A stretch of DNA of 64,000 bases from Amycolatopsis sp. QT-25 (GCF_029369745.1 NZ_CP120210.1:7874001-7938000), one strand, 5' to 3'; shown: positions 24,158-32,992, counted from the stretch's first letter. The notes: generated from the letters alone by a model not told the origin. A program made the numbers and translations.

Positions 24158-26254
24158 CTACTTGACGCCGATGCGGCCGACCTGGCCCCAGCGGCCCTTC
24201 TTCCACACCGAAACGATCGACGGCCGCGGCTGCGTCGTGCCACCGTCCGGCCAGTGCGACGTCGGGTTCGCGGAGCTGGCCGCGTCCTCACCGGGATGCT
24301 GCACGGCGACGAGCACCAGGTGGTCGGTCACCACCGGGCCACAGCATTCCGCGCCCACCGGGACCGACAGGAACTGCTTGACGTGCCCGCGTTCCGGACC
24401 GTCGACCGGCACCGAGAACAGGCCGTCGTGGGAGCCGAGCGCGTTGCCGTCGGTGGAGATCCACAGGTTGCCGTGCCGGTCGAACGCGACGTTGTCCGGG
24501 CAGGAGATCGGGCTGACCTGCTCCTTCGGGAAGCCGCCGAAGTAGGTGTCCGCCGTCTTCGGGTCCCCGCAGACGAGCAGCAGCCGCCAGGAGAACTTCG
24601 TGGCCGCGGCGTCGCCGCGGTCCTCCTCCCACTCCAGGACATGCCCGTTGCGGTTGTTCGGCCGCGGGTTCGCCTCGTCGACGTTCGCCTTGCCGGCGGG
24701 GCCACGCTGGCTGTTGTTGGTCAGCGCCGCGTAGATCCGGCCGTTGACCGGGTTCGGCTCGATGTCCTCGGGGCGGTCCATCTTGGTCGGCTGGACCTTG
24801 TCCGCGGCCTCACGGGTGAAGACGTAGACCTCTTCGGCGGTGAAGCCGTCCACAAAGGACTTGTTGCCGGCGGCCAGCGGGATCCACTCGCCGACGCCGT
24901 CGAATTCGCCGTCGGCGGGCAGCTTTCCGGTGCCGTCGATCTCGGCGGCCGGGCTGTCGCCGGTGAAGCGGGCGACGTACAGGGTGCCGTCGTCGAGCAG
25001 CGCCGAGTTGTGGCGACGCGCGTGCGCGCTCTTGCCCGGCTTGTACTTGCCCTTGGAGACGAACTTGTAGATGTACTCGAAGCGCTCGTCGTCACCGGAG
25101 TAGACGGCGACGCGGCCGTCCTTGGTGATCTTGACGTTCGCGGCTTCGTGCTTGAAGCGGCCGAGCGCCGTGTGCTTGATCGGTGTCGAGTTCGGGTCGT
25201 TCGGGTCGATTTCGACGACCCAGCCGAAGCGGTTGGCCTCGTTGGGCTCCTGCGCGAGGTCCCAGCGCTTGTCGAACCGCTCCCACTTCCGGGTGCTGGC
25301 GGTGCCGGAGAAGCCGTACCGCTTCAGCCGCGCGGCGGCGACCGGGTCGGTGACGCTCGCCGCGTTGGCGAAGTACTGGTTGACGTTCTCCTCACCGGAA
25401 AGCACGGTGCCCCAAGGGGTCACGCCACCGGCGCAGTTGTTCTGCGTGCCGAAGACCTTGCGGCCGGTGGGGTCCGCGGAGGTCTTGAGGTACTTCGAAC
25501 CGGCGGCCGGGCCACGCACCTCGAAGGCGGTGTTCAGCGTGATGCGGCGGTTGAACGGGCTCGGCGTCACGCGCAGCGCGCCGCCGATCGGGTCGCGGAA
25601 GGCCTGGACGACCGAGAGGCCGTGCGCGGCCCACGCGATCTTGACCTGCTCCTCGGTCGGGTTGGCCGGGTCGTACTGGTCGGCCGGGAACATGTGGACC
25701 TCGGTGGTGTACTCGTGGTTCACCACCAGCAGGTTGCGGATGCCCAGCGGATCCTGCGGAATCAGGCCGACGAAGTCGCAGTTGTAGCCGAACTGCTTCG
25801 CCTGCGCGGCCGCGGTCTGCTTGCGGAAATCGAACTTCGGCGCGCCCCACTCGACGGCGTCGCCCCAGCGGATGACGACGCGCTGCTCGTATCCCTCGGG
25901 GATGGTGATCGCGTCGAGCGTGTTCGGCGGCACGGCTTCGAAGTCGGTGCCGGGCACCGGGCGTCCGGGACGGCCCGGCTTGCCGTGCCCCGCGGCCTCG
26001 ACGGGGGTTTCGGCGGCGGCCGTGCCGGACAGCGCGGCGAAACCACCGGCGGCCGCGGCCAGCACGGCGCCGGCCTTCAGGGCGCCACGGCGGGACAGCA
26101 TGTCCTTGACGACGTCGCCGAAGTATTCGTTGTCCGACGTGTTGGGCTCGGGGTGGGCGCACGCGTTGCCGCAGCGGTACTCGCAGGTGACCGCGGAGCG
26201 GCCACCGGGGTGGGAGGTGATCAACGGCAGCAGCCGCTGAGGCTCGAAGGACAC
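24158..26254 (-). CDS. phoX: PhoX family alkaline phosphatase, copy 1
   Basis: A 698-residue secreted phosphatase (DUF839/PhoX). The Tat signal, SRRGALKAGAVLAAAAGG, begins at about residue 53. It is preceded by an unusually long n-region with conserved Cys residues (TCEYRCGNACAHPEPNTSDN). The mature part carries PhoX landmarks: GYNCDFVGL, NHEYTT, NNCAGGVTPWGTVLSGEEN, YSGDDERFEYIYKFVSKG, EEVYVFTREAADKV, MDRPEDIEPNP and CPDNVAFDRHGNLWISTDG. PhoX enzymes hydrolyse phosphate esters outside the cell with an iron-calcium centre. GTG 26254 has GGAGG upstream. It is a close paralog of the gene at 26434-28494, in tandem on the same strand. Confidence 0.93.
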   Translation of the reverse strand: MSFEPQRLLPLITSHPGGRSAVTCEYRCGNACAHPEPNTSDNEYFGDVVKDMLSRRGALKAGAVLAAAAGGFAALSGTAAAETPVEAAGHGKPGRPGRPVPGTDFEAVPPNTLDAITIPEGYEQRVVIRWGDAVEWGAPKFDFRKQTAAAQAKQFGYNCDFVGLIPQDPLGIRNLLVVNHEYTTEVHMFPADQYDPANPTEEQVKIAWAAHGLSVVQAFRDPIGGALRVTPSPFNRRITLNTAFEVRGPAAGSKYLKTSADPTGRKVFGTQNNCAGGVTPWGTVLSGEENVNQYFANAASVTDPVAAARLKRYGFSGTASTRKWERFDKRWDLAQEPNEANRFGWVVEIDPNDPNSTPIKHTALGRFKHEAANVKITKDGRVAVYSGDDERFEYIYKFVSKGKYKPGKSAHARRHNSALLDDGTLYVARFTGDSPAAEIDGTGKLPADGEFDGVGEWIPLAAGNKSFVDGFTAEEVYVFTREAADKVQPTKMDRPEDIEPNPVNGRIYAALTNNSQRGPAGKANVDEANPRPNNRNGHVLEWEEDRGDAAATKFSWRLLLVCGDPKTADTYFGGFPKEQVSPISCPDNVAFDRHGNLWISTDGNALGSHDGLFSVPVDGPERGHVKQFLSVPVGAECCGPVVTDHLVLVAVQHPGEDAASSANPTSHWPDGGTTQPRPSIVSVWKKGRWGQVGRIGVK

Positions 26255-26366
26255 AGGGCCTCCATGGTCGCGGTGGGTACACGTAGTCCAGTCGGGGGAA
26301 CGTTGTGACGGTAAGCGACCAAAACGATCCGGCTCTGGCCGGCAGATGAACAGCGCGCGAACGAGC

Positions 26367-26400
26367 GATGGCGCGCTGCCCGACCCGGCAGCGCGCCATC
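26367..26400 (-). terminator. Terminator after phoX copy 2
   Basis: Perfect 14-base arms GATGGCGCGCTGCC (26367-26380) and GGCAGCGCGCCATC (26387-26400) with a six-base loop, 33 bases past the stop of the second PhoX gene. It separates the two phoX transcription units. Confidence 0.8.
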
Positions 26401-26433
26401 GACGAAAAGTACTGCTAGATCGTTGCTTACCGA

Positions 26434-28494
26434 CTAAGAACCGATGTCGGACAGGCCGTGCCTGCCGGGTTTCCAGACCGCCACCACCGAGGGACGAGGC
26501 TGGGTTTCCCCGCCGTCCGGCCAATGGGAGGCCGGTTTGTCGGCGTTCGCACCGTCCACTTCACCCGGATGCTGGACACAGACCGTGACGATCTTCCGCT
26601 CGACGATCGGCCCGCAGGTCTCCGCGCCGCGGGGCACGGTGAGGAACAGCTTCAGCTCCCCGCGGTTGCGGCCCTCCAGCGGCACCGAGTAGAGGCCGTC
26701 GTTGATGCCGAGCGCGCCCGCCGAGTCGGTGGAGATCCACAGGTTGCCGTGAGCGTCGAAGGCCACGTTGTCCGGGCTGGAGATCGGCGAGACCTGGTCC
26801 TTGGGGAAACCGGCGAAGTAGGTGTCCGGTGCCGCCGGATCACCGCACACCAGGAACAACCGCCAGCTGAAGGTCAGCGCGAGTGCGTCTCCGCGCCGTT
26901 CCTCGACCTCCAGCACCTGGCCGTGCTTGTTGTTCAGCCGCGGATTGGGTTCGGTGGCGCCTTCCTTGCCGGGGTTGCCGCGTTCGACGTTGTTGCTGAG
27001 GGCGCAGTAGATCCGGCCGGTGCGCGGATGCGCCTGGATGTCCTCCGGGCGGTCCATCTTCGTGGCGCCCACCTTGTCGGCCGCCTCGCGGGTGAAGACG
27101 TACACCTCTTCGGCGGTCATTCCGTCCACGAAGGACTTCTTGCCCGAAGCCAGCGGGATCCACTCGCCGCCGCCGTCGAATTCACCGTCGCCGGGCAGTT
27201 TTCCGGAGCCGTCGATTTCGGCGGCCGGGCTGTCGCCGGTGAACCGGCCGACGTAGAGCGTGCCGTCGTCGAGCAGGGTCATGTTGTGCCGCCGAGCATG
27301 GGCGCTGTCGCCCGGCTTCATGCGGCCCTTCGAGATGAACTTGTAGATGTACTCGAAGCGCTCGTCGTCACCGGAGTAGGCGACCACGCGGCCGTCCTTG
27401 GCCACGCGGATGTTCGCCGTCTCGTGCTTGAACCGGCCCAGATGCGTGTGCTTGACCGGGGTGCTGTCCGGATCGTTCGGGTCCAGTTCGATCACCCAGC
27501 CGAAGCGGTGGGCCTCGTTCGGTTCCCTGGCGATGTCCCAGCGCGCGTCGAACCGCTCCCATTTGCGGGTGGTCGCGGTGCCCTTGATGCCGTAGCGCGC
27601 GTATCGCTTGCGCTTCACCGGGTCGGCCACCGTGTCCGCGTTGCCGAAGTACTGGTTGATGTTCTCCTCGCCGGACAGGATCGTGCCCCACGGCGTGACC
27701 CCGCCCGCGCAGTTGTTCATCGTGCCCAGCACCACCGTTCCGGTGGGGTCCGCGGCGGTCTTGAGCAGGTCGCCGCCCGCCGCCGGACCCGTCACCCTGA
27801 ACGGCGTGTGCAGGGTGATCCGCCGGTTGTAGCGGGACATCTTCGGCCGCAGATGTCCGGTGTCGCGTCCGCGCGTCACCTGGACGACGGTCAGCCCGTG
27901 GGCGGCCCACGCGATCCTGACCTGTTCCTCGGTCGGGTTGTCCCGGTCGTAACCGCGGAACATGAACTCTTCGGAGGTGTACTCGTGGTTCGTGACCAGG
28001 AGCGAGGAGAGGCCCCAGTGATCGAGTGGCAGCAGCGCGGCGAAGTCGCAGTTGTAGCCGAACTGCTTCGCCTGCGCCTCGGCGGTTTGGTGGTCGAAGT
28101 CGAACTTCGGCGCGCCGGGCAGCACCGCGTCACCCCAGCGGATCACGATGCCCTGTTCGTAGCCCTCGGGCACCACGACGGCGTCGAGAGTGTTCGGCTG
28201 GACCCGCTGGTAGTCGGTGCCGGGCGGCGGCTTCGGCCGTCCCCGGCCTGCCGGCTCGGCCGCCGGCTCGGCCGAGGCGTGCCCGGCGAGCGCGAGCGGA
28301 GTGCCGGCGGCCAGCGCGACGACGGCCGACGCCTTCAACGCGCCACGGCGGCTCACCGTGCCGAGCACGTCGGCGAAGGTGGGGTTGTCCGACGTGTTCG
28401 GCGCGTCGTGGAAGCACGCGTCGCCACAGCGGTAAGTACAGGTCACTGACGCCCGGCTTGGTGAGTGGCCGGCCAGCAACGGAAGGAACTTCAC
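26434..28494 (-). CDS. phoX: PhoX family alkaline phosphatase, copy 2
   Basis: A 686-residue PhoX paralog. Its n-region again has the Cys cluster (TCTYRCGDACFHDAPNTSDN) before the Tat motif SRRGALKASAVVALAAG. The mature part shows GYNCDFAALLPLDHWG, NHEYTSEEFMF, NNCAGGVTPWGTILSGEEN, YSGDDERFEYIYKFISKG and MDRPEDIQAHP. GTG 28494 follows GGAGG. Both copies keep the conserved core, so both are likely active. Each copy is followed by its own hairpin, so they may be expressed separately. Extracellular phosphate scavenging is the expected role; a PHO-type operator was not found by eye. Confidence 0.93.
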   Translation of the reverse strand: MKFLPLLAGHSPSRASVTCTYRCGDACFHDAPNTSDNPTFADVLGTVSRRGALKASAVVALAAGTPLALAGHASAEPAAEPAGRGRPKPPPGTDYQRVQPNTLDAVVVPEGYEQGIVIRWGDAVLPGAPKFDFDHQTAEAQAKQFGYNCDFAALLPLDHWGLSSLLVTNHEYTSEEFMFRGYDRDNPTEEQVRIAWAAHGLTVVQVTRGRDTGHLRPKMSRYNRRITLHTPFRVTGPAAGGDLLKTAADPTGTVVLGTMNNCAGGVTPWGTILSGEENINQYFGNADTVADPVKRKRYARYGIKGTATTRKWERFDARWDIAREPNEAHRFGWVIELDPNDPDSTPVKHTHLGRFKHETANIRVAKDGRVVAYSGDDERFEYIYKFISKGRMKPGDSAHARRHNMTLLDDGTLYVGRFTGDSPAAEIDGSGKLPGDGEFDGGGEWIPLASGKKSFVDGMTAEEVYVFTREAADKVGATKMDRPEDIQAHPRTGRIYCALSNNVERGNPGKEGATEPNPRLNNKHGQVLEVEERRGDALALTFSWRLFLVCGDPAAPDTYFAGFPKDQVSPISSPDNVAFDAHGNLWISTDSAGALGINDGLYSVPLEGRNRGELKLFLTVPRGAETCGPIVERKIVTVCVQHPGEVDGANADKPASHWPDGGETQPRPSVVAVWKPGRHGLSDIGS

Positions 28495-28535
28495 GCGGAC
28501 CTCCGCATCTGCGGTTCGAGAGGTCGACGCTAAGG

Positions 28536-28574
28536 CACCGGACCAACGAGAGGAAACCCCTCGTTGGTCCGGTG
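28536..28574. terminator. Strong terminator after the MFS gene
   Basis: Perfect 15-base arms CACCGGACCAACGAG (28536-28550) and CTCGTTGGTCCGGTG (28560-28574) with a nine-base loop. It lies downstream of the MFS gene (stop at 28593, minus strand) and upstream of phoX copy 2. Confidence 0.82.
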
Positions 28575-28592
28575 TTCACTTTTTGTTCCGAT

Positions 28593-29810
28593 TCACATCT
28601 CTTCGCCCACGAGGGCCGCTTCGGCCGGGATCGTGTGCGGGTCGGCGGTCTTCTCACGGATCGTCAGCAGGGCACCGGCGAGCACGCACAGGATCGCGGC
28701 GATGACGAACGGCGCCTGCTTGGCGCCGAACCACTCGGCAAGGTGGCCGACGACGGTCGCGGCGACCGCGCCGCCGAGCCAGCGGCAGAAGTTGTACCCG
28801 GCGCTCGCGACGGGACGCGGGGCGCCGCTGATCGACATGGCCGTGCCGGTGAAGAGCGTGTTGAGCAGGCCGGACACCAGACCGGACAGGACGATGCCGA
28901 CCACCAGCACCGGCTTGCTCGGGATCGCCATGATCAGGAGCAGCACGGCGTAGCCGAACACGGCGACCACGGTCGCGTGCCGCTCACCGAGTTTCGCGGC
29001 GAGCTTCGGCGCCAGCACCACCCCCGCGACGGCGACCGAAAGGCCCCAGCCGCAGAAGATCAGGCCGACGGCGACGGCGCTCCACTCCAGCACGAACGGC
29101 GACCAGGCCAGCACCACGAAGAACGCGGCGGTGTAGAGCGCGGAACCGATCGAGGTGCGCAGCAGCCCGCCGTGCTTCAGCGCGCGGAACGGGTCGAGCA
29201 GCCGGATCCCGGGCCGCTTTTCCTTCGCGTCGGTGGTCAGGAAGACCGAGCACAGCACGAGACCGCACAGCATCAGCAGCGAAGTGCCGAAGAACGGGCC
29301 ACGCCAGGAGATGCTGCCGAGCAGGGCGCCCAGCAGCGGGCCGACCGCGAGGCCGACCCCCAGCGCGGCTTCGTACAGCAGGATCGCACCCGCCTGGCCG
29401 CCGGTCGCGGCGCCGACGATGACCGAAAGCGCGGTCGCGATGAAGAAGGCGTTGCCGAGACCCCAGACCGCACGCAGCCCGATGAGCTGCTCGATCGACC
29501 CGGAGGCGGCGCAGAGCGCGGTGGCGACGACGACCAGCGTCAGCCCGACGACCACGGTCCGCTTGGCCCCGAACCGGGCACTCATCGCGCCGGTGACCAG
29601 CATGGCGACCGCCTGGACACCGAGGTAGCTGGAGAACAGCAGCGTCACTTCGGACGGCGTCGCTTGCAGGCCTTCGGCGATCGACAGCAGGATCGGGTCG
29701 ACCAGCCCGATGCCCATGAACGCGATGACCGCGGCGAACGCGGTGATCCATACCTGTTTGGGCTGCCCCTTGACGGCGTCCAACAGGCTCGAGTGGTGCT
29801 CAGCGCTCAT
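28593..29810 (-). CDS. MFS transporter
   Basis: A 405-residue transporter with twelve predicted membrane helices, beginning at AFAAVIAFMGIGLVDPILLS. It has the motif A-like loop GAMSARFGAKRTVVVG after helix 2 and ALGVGLAVGPLLGALLG around helix 5, the antiporter motif C region (GxxxGPxxGG-like), which points to drug export by proton antiport. The upstream marR gene overlaps the start by 11 bases, so the pair is an operon under an operator at 30257-30295. The exported compound is unknown. Confidence 0.92.
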   Translation of the reverse strand: MSAEHHSSLLDAVKGQPKQVWITAFAAVIAFMGIGLVDPILLSIAEGLQATPSEVTLLFSSYLGVQAVAMLVTGAMSARFGAKRTVVVGLTLVVVATALCAASGSIEQLIGLRAVWGLGNAFFIATALSVIVGAATGGQAGAILLYEAALGVGLAVGPLLGALLGSISWRGPFFGTSLLMLCGLVLCSVFLTTDAKEKRPGIRLLDPFRALKHGGLLRTSIGSALYTAAFFVVLAWSPFVLEWSAVAVGLIFCGWGLSVAVAGVVLAPKLAAKLGERHATVVAVFGYAVLLLIMAIPSKPVLVVGIVLSGLVSGLLNTLFTGTAMSISGAPRPVASAGYNFCRWLGGAVAATVVGHLAEWFGAKQAPFVIAAILCVLAGALLTIREKTADPHTIPAEAALVGEEM

Positions 29811-30258
29811 CGCGGATCAGTTCCTCCTTCTTTTCTTCGTGCAACAACCTGGTGAGAGCGGGGAGTGCGGCTTCGATCGCGGCGCGATCGGTCTCGTCCA
29901 GCTCGAAGAGCCGCTCGCGGAGGAATTCCTCCCTGGCGACGATCAACTGCCGATGGAAGCGCCGCCCCTCCTCGGTGACCTCGACGAGTACCGCCCGGCC
30001 GTCGGCGGGATCGCGACGGCGGCTGACCAGGCCGAGCCGGTCGAGACGGCGGACGACGTCGGTCATCGTCGGCAGCCGGACCCGCTCCAGGTCGGCGAGC
30101 GTGCTCATCCGGCGCGGACCGCCGTTCAGCAGCTCCGACAGCACCGATCCCTGGGTGAGGGTGAGCCGCACCTGCGGCGTCTCCCGGCGGACGAGGTAGT
30201 ACAGCCGGAACACCAGCGGGCGCAGCCGGTGGGCGAGGTCGGCGGCTTTCGTGGTCAC
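29800..30258 (-). CDS. MarR family transcriptional regulator
   Basis: A 152-residue winged-helix regulator. The DNA-binding region is LTQGSVLSELLNGGPRRMST through LPTMTDVVRRLDRLGLVSRR with the wing DPADGRAVLVEVTEEG, at about residues 34-100; flanking helices form the dimer. GTG 30258 lies six bases after TAGCAT on the minus strand, so the mRNA is probably leaderless. The start codon sits inside a 39-bp inverted repeat, so the protein very likely blocks its own transcription together with the overlapping MFS gene, and a ligand relieves this. Confidence 0.92.
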   Translation of the reverse strand: MTTKAADLAHRLRPLVFRLYYLVRRETPQVRLTLTQGSVLSELLNGGPRRMSTLADLERVRLPTMTDVVRRLDRLGLVSRRRDPADGRAVLVEVTEEGRRFHRQLIVAREEFLRERLFELDETDRAAIEAALPALTRLLHEEKKEELIRDER

Positions 30259-30295
30259 TTAGCTATGCTAACCAAATTACTGAGCATAGCTAAGT
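30257..30295 (-). promoter_or_regulatory. MarR operator overlapping the start codon
   Basis: Perfect 13-base arms ACTTAGCTATGCT (30257-30269) and AGCATAGCTAAGT (30283-30295) separated by 13 bases. The -10-like TAGCAT and the GTG of marR lie within it. Its AT-rich content stands out from the surroundings. Confidence 0.85.
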
Positions 30296-30334
30296 AATCT
30301 GCCGCACAGGTCTCCACGGCCTAGGCTTGGGAGT

Positions 30335-30970
30335 GTGGAAGCGGTGATCTTCGATCTCGACGGTGTCCTGGTGGATTCGGAAAAGCTGTGGGACGAGGTC
30401 CGGCGATCCGTCGTCCACGAGTTCCACGGCACCTGGCGGGACGAGTCGACCAGGGCGATGCAAGGGATGAGCACCCCCGAATGGGCCGCCTACCTGGCGC
30501 ACGACCTCGGCGTGCGGCTCCGGCCCTCGGACGTGGCGCAGGTGGTGATCGAGCGGATGGCGCGGCGGTACGCGGAGAAACCGCCGATCATCCCGGGCGC
30601 GCCGGGGGTGGTGCGTGAAGTCGCGAAGCACTGGCCGGTGGCCATCGCGAGCTCGTCACCGCCGCTGCTGATCAAGGCCTTCCTCGACATCACCCGGCTG
30701 CCGGTGCCGACGGCGGTGTCTTCGGAGCAGGTCGGCGCGGGGAAACCGGCGCCCGACGTGTACCTGAAGGCGGCCGAGCTGCTGGGCGAGGAGCCGAAGA
30801 ACTGCGCGGCCGTGGAGGACACGACGAACGGGCTGCGCGCGGCGCTGGCCGCGGGGATGACGGTGTACGCGGTGCCGAATCCGCACTTTCCGCCGGACCC
30901 TTCGGTATTGGCGGAGACGACGGTGATGGGGAAGATCACGGACCTGCCGGCGGCGCTTCAGGAGGGCTGA
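30335..30970 (+). CDS. HAD-superfamily phosphatase, beta-phosphoglucomutase-like
   Basis: A 211-residue HAD hydrolase. Motif I is IFDLDGVLVDSEK (nucleophile Asp near residue 7, acid/base Asp two later), motif II is VAIASSSPP, motif III Lys lies in VGAGKPAPDVYLKAAE, and motif IV is CAAVEDTTNGLRAALAAGM. A helical cap domain occupies residues 15-85. Members remove phosphate from sugar phosphates or act as mutases; the substrate is not determinable. The GTG start is seven bases after TAGGCT (30322-30327). It is divergent from the MarR/MFS pair and convergent with ino1, with a perfect palindrome between them. Confidence 0.92.
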   Translation: MEAVIFDLDGVLVDSEKLWDEVRRSVVHEFHGTWRDESTRAMQGMSTPEWAAYLAHDLGVRLRPSDVAQVVIERMARRYAEKPPIIPGAPGVVREVAKHWPVAIASSSPPLLIKAFLDITRLPVPTAVSSEQVGAGKPAPDVYLKAAELLGEEPKNCAAVEDTTNGLRAALAAGMTVYAVPNPHFPPDPSVLAETTVMGKITDLPAALQEG

Positions 30971-30986
30971 GGCGCCCTACGCGAGT

Positions 30987-31039
30987 GCTATGAAGGGGCC
31001 TTTCATTGCAAAATTTGCAATGAAAGGCCCCTTCATAGC
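30987..31039. terminator. 53-bp perfect palindrome between HAD and ino1 (family B)
   Basis: Arms of 26 bases (30987-31012 and 31014-31039) around a single centre base at 31013. The left arm contains ATGAAGGGGCCTTTCATTGC. It ends 14 bases from the ino1 stop, between convergent genes, so it probably acts as a bidirectional terminator. A related element, starting ATGAAGGGCGCTTTC, is at 61922. Confidence 0.85.
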
Positions 31040-31052
31040 GCGCTACGGGGGG

Positions 31053-32135
31053 TCACGCCTCGCCGGCGATGAACTTCTCCACCTCGTCGCGCGCGGTGGC
31101 GTCGTCGTACTGCTCCGGCGGCGACTTCATGAAGTACGAGGAAGCCGAGAGGATCGGGCCACCGATGCCGCGGTCCTTCGCGATCTTCGCGGCGCGCACG
31201 GCGTCGATGATGATGCCCGCCGAGTTCGGCGAGTCCCACACCTCGAGCTTGTACTCCAGGTTCAGCGGCACGTCACCGAAGGCGCGGCCCTCGAGCCGGA
31301 CGTAGGCCCACTTGCGGTCGTCGAGCCACTGCACGTAGTCGGACGGCCCGATGTGGACGTTGCCCTTGCCGAGCTCGCGGTCGACCTGCGACGTGACCGA
31401 CTGGGTCTTCGAAATCTTCTTCGACTCGAGCCGCTCCAGCTCCTTCATGTTCAGGAAGTCCATGTTCCCGCCCACGTTGAGCTGCATCGTCCGGTCGAGC
31501 TGGACGCCGCGATCCTCGAACAGCTTCGCCAGCACGCGGTGCGTGATGGTGGCGCCGACCTGGGACTTGATGTCGTCACCGACGATCGGGACACCGGCCG
31601 CGCGGAACTTCTCCGCCCACTCGGGGTCGGAAGCGATGAACACCGGCAGCGCGTTGACGAACGCCACACCGGCGTCGATGCACGCCTGCGCGTAGAACTT
31701 GTCGGCCTCTTCGGAACCCACCGGCAGGTACGACACGAGCACGTCGACTTCGGCCTCGCGCAGTGCCGCGACGATGTCGACCGGGGTCTCGTCGGATTCC
31801 TCGATGGTCTCGCGATAGAAGCGGCCGAGCCCGTCGTAGGTGTGACCGCGCTGCACGGTGACGCCCAGCGGCGGCACGTCGGCGATCTTGACGGTGTTGT
31901 TCTCGCTGGCGAAGATCGCCTCGGACAGGTCGCGGCTGACCTTCTTGGCGTCCACGTCGAACGCGGCGACGAACTCGATGTCGCGGACGTGGTACTCACC
32001 GAACACGACGTGCATCAACCCGGGCACGCGAGTGCCGGCATCCGCGTCGCGGTAGTACTGAACGCCCTGGACCAGCGAGGCCGCACAGTTGCCGACGCCC
32101 ACGATGGCCACCCGAACGCGGCGGTTCTCGCCCAT
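31053..32135 (-). CDS. ino1: Inositol-3-phosphate synthase
   Basis: A 360-residue NAD-dependent enzyme that converts glucose 6-phosphate to 1L-myo-inositol 1-phosphate, feeding phosphatidylinositol, mannosylated lipids and mycothiol in actinobacteria. The Rossmann motif is VAIVGVGNCAASLVQGVQYY. Further landmarks are VGDDIKSQVGATITHR, LNVGGNMDFLN, SKTQSVTS and LNLEYKLEVWDSPNSAGI, which carry active-site Lys and Asp residues. Length matches the short bacterial/archaeal type. AAGGAGAAA precedes the ATG. It lies 63 bases downstream of the padR gene, the same order as in mycobacteria. Confidence 0.97.
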   Translation of the reverse strand: MGENRRVRVAIVGVGNCAASLVQGVQYYRDADAGTRVPGLMHVVFGEYHVRDIEFVAAFDVDAKKVSRDLSEAIFASENNTVKIADVPPLGVTVQRGHTYDGLGRFYRETIEESDETPVDIVAALREAEVDVLVSYLPVGSEEADKFYAQACIDAGVAFVNALPVFIASDPEWAEKFRAAGVPIVGDDIKSQVGATITHRVLAKLFEDRGVQLDRTMQLNVGGNMDFLNMKELERLESKKISKTQSVTSQVDRELGKGNVHIGPSDYVQWLDDRKWAYVRLEGRAFGDVPLNLEYKLEVWDSPNSAGIIIDAVRAAKIAKDRGIGGPILSASSYFMKSPPEQYDDATARDEVEKFIAGEA

Positions 32136-32198
32136 GCCGGTTTCTCCTTCATTAGTTCAACAGTTGTAGGTGGTGCGCAGCGAGGACCACAGAGCGCC

Positions 32199-32744
32199 TC
32201 AGGTCTCCGGTCCACGCTGCTCGGCCTGTTCGTGCGCGATGAGCTCGTTGAGCCAGCGCACCTCCCGCTCACTGGATTCCAGCCCGAGCCGGTGCAGTTC
32301 ACGGGTGTAGCGGTCGATCTTCTCCTCGGCCCGCGCCATTGCCGTCCGAAGCCCTTCTCGGCGTTCCTCGACCCGGCGACGACGGCCTTCCAGGATTCGC
32401 ATCCTGACGTCGGCCGGTGTCCTCGAAAAGAACGCCAAATGGACGCCGAAGCCTTCGTCGTCCCACGTCTGCGGCCCGGCGTCGCCGAGCAGTTCGGCGA
32501 ACCGTTCCTTGCCCTCGGCGGTGAGCTTGTACACGCGCTTGCCCCGGCGTGCCCATGCCCGGTCTTCCACCTCTTCGAGCTCCTCGACGAGGTAACCGGC
32601 GCGAAGCAGCCGACGCAAGGTCGGGTACAGCGAGCCGTACGAGAACGTCCGGAACATCCCGAGCGTCTCATGCAAACGTTTGCGCAGCACGTACCCGTGC
32701 ATGGGGGTCTCGTGCAGCAGCCCCAAGATCGCGAGCTCGAGCAC
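32199..32744 (-). CDS. PadR family transcriptional regulator
   Basis: A 181-residue regulator starting with the PadR winged helix: LELAILGLLHETPMHGYVLR, then FSYGSLYPTLRRLLRAGYLV and the wing RRGKRVYKLTAEGKERF. The C-terminal half is an extended helical, Arg/Glu-rich dimer region (RMRILEGRRRRVEERREGLR, then KIDRYTRELHRLGLESS), the PadR-s1/Vir_act_alpha_C type. GTG 32744 follows AAGGGGG. It is the upstream partner of ino1, as in mycobacteria, so it may control inositol synthesis. The intergenic region upstream (32745-32992) has TATAGT as a possible -10 on the minus strand and the small palindrome CCGATACATCGG (32832-32843). Confidence 0.92.
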   Translation of the reverse strand: MLELAILGLLHETPMHGYVLRKRLHETLGMFRTFSYGSLYPTLRRLLRAGYLVEELEEVEDRAWARRGKRVYKLTAEGKERFAELLGDAGPQTWDDEGFGVHLAFFSRTPADVRMRILEGRRRRVEERREGLRTAMARAEEKIDRYTRELHRLGLESSEREVRWLNELIAHEQAEQRGPET

Positions 32745-32958
32745 ACCGCACCCCCTTCCGGGAACAAACCACGACCGGTCACGTTGGCCACCGTGACCGG
32801 TTCGGTCAACCTACCGGCCCACTATATCGCGCCGATACATCGGAGTGGTGTAGCTAACCCCGATCGAGTAGCCGGGAATCCGGCCGAAATTCATCGGAGA
32901 GTTATCGAATCTTCGGCGTGTCCGACCGCGCACGGACCGTCCCGCCGACAACGGGGCG

Positions 32959-32986
32959 TGGACCACACGGCAATAGCCCGTACTCT
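32959..32986 (+). promoter_or_regulatory. Predicted promoter of the DUF5318 gene
   Basis: TGGACC (32959-32964) and TACTCT (32981-32986) with a 16-base spacer. The GTG start at 32993 follows six bases after the -10, implying a leaderless mRNA. Confidence 0.5.
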
Positions 32987-32992
32987 GTTGGC

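Noticed and set aside
22262..28449. Several plus-strand frames of over 600 residues opposite the SdrD-like and PhoX genes
   Set aside because: The minus strand carries signal peptides and family motifs across the same span; the plus frames have no recognisable protein features and their start regions use repeat DNA.
32826..32843. PadR operator at CCGATACATCGG
   Set aside because: The palindrome is short and does not match a PadR consensus I can defend; it is mentioned only in the gene entry.
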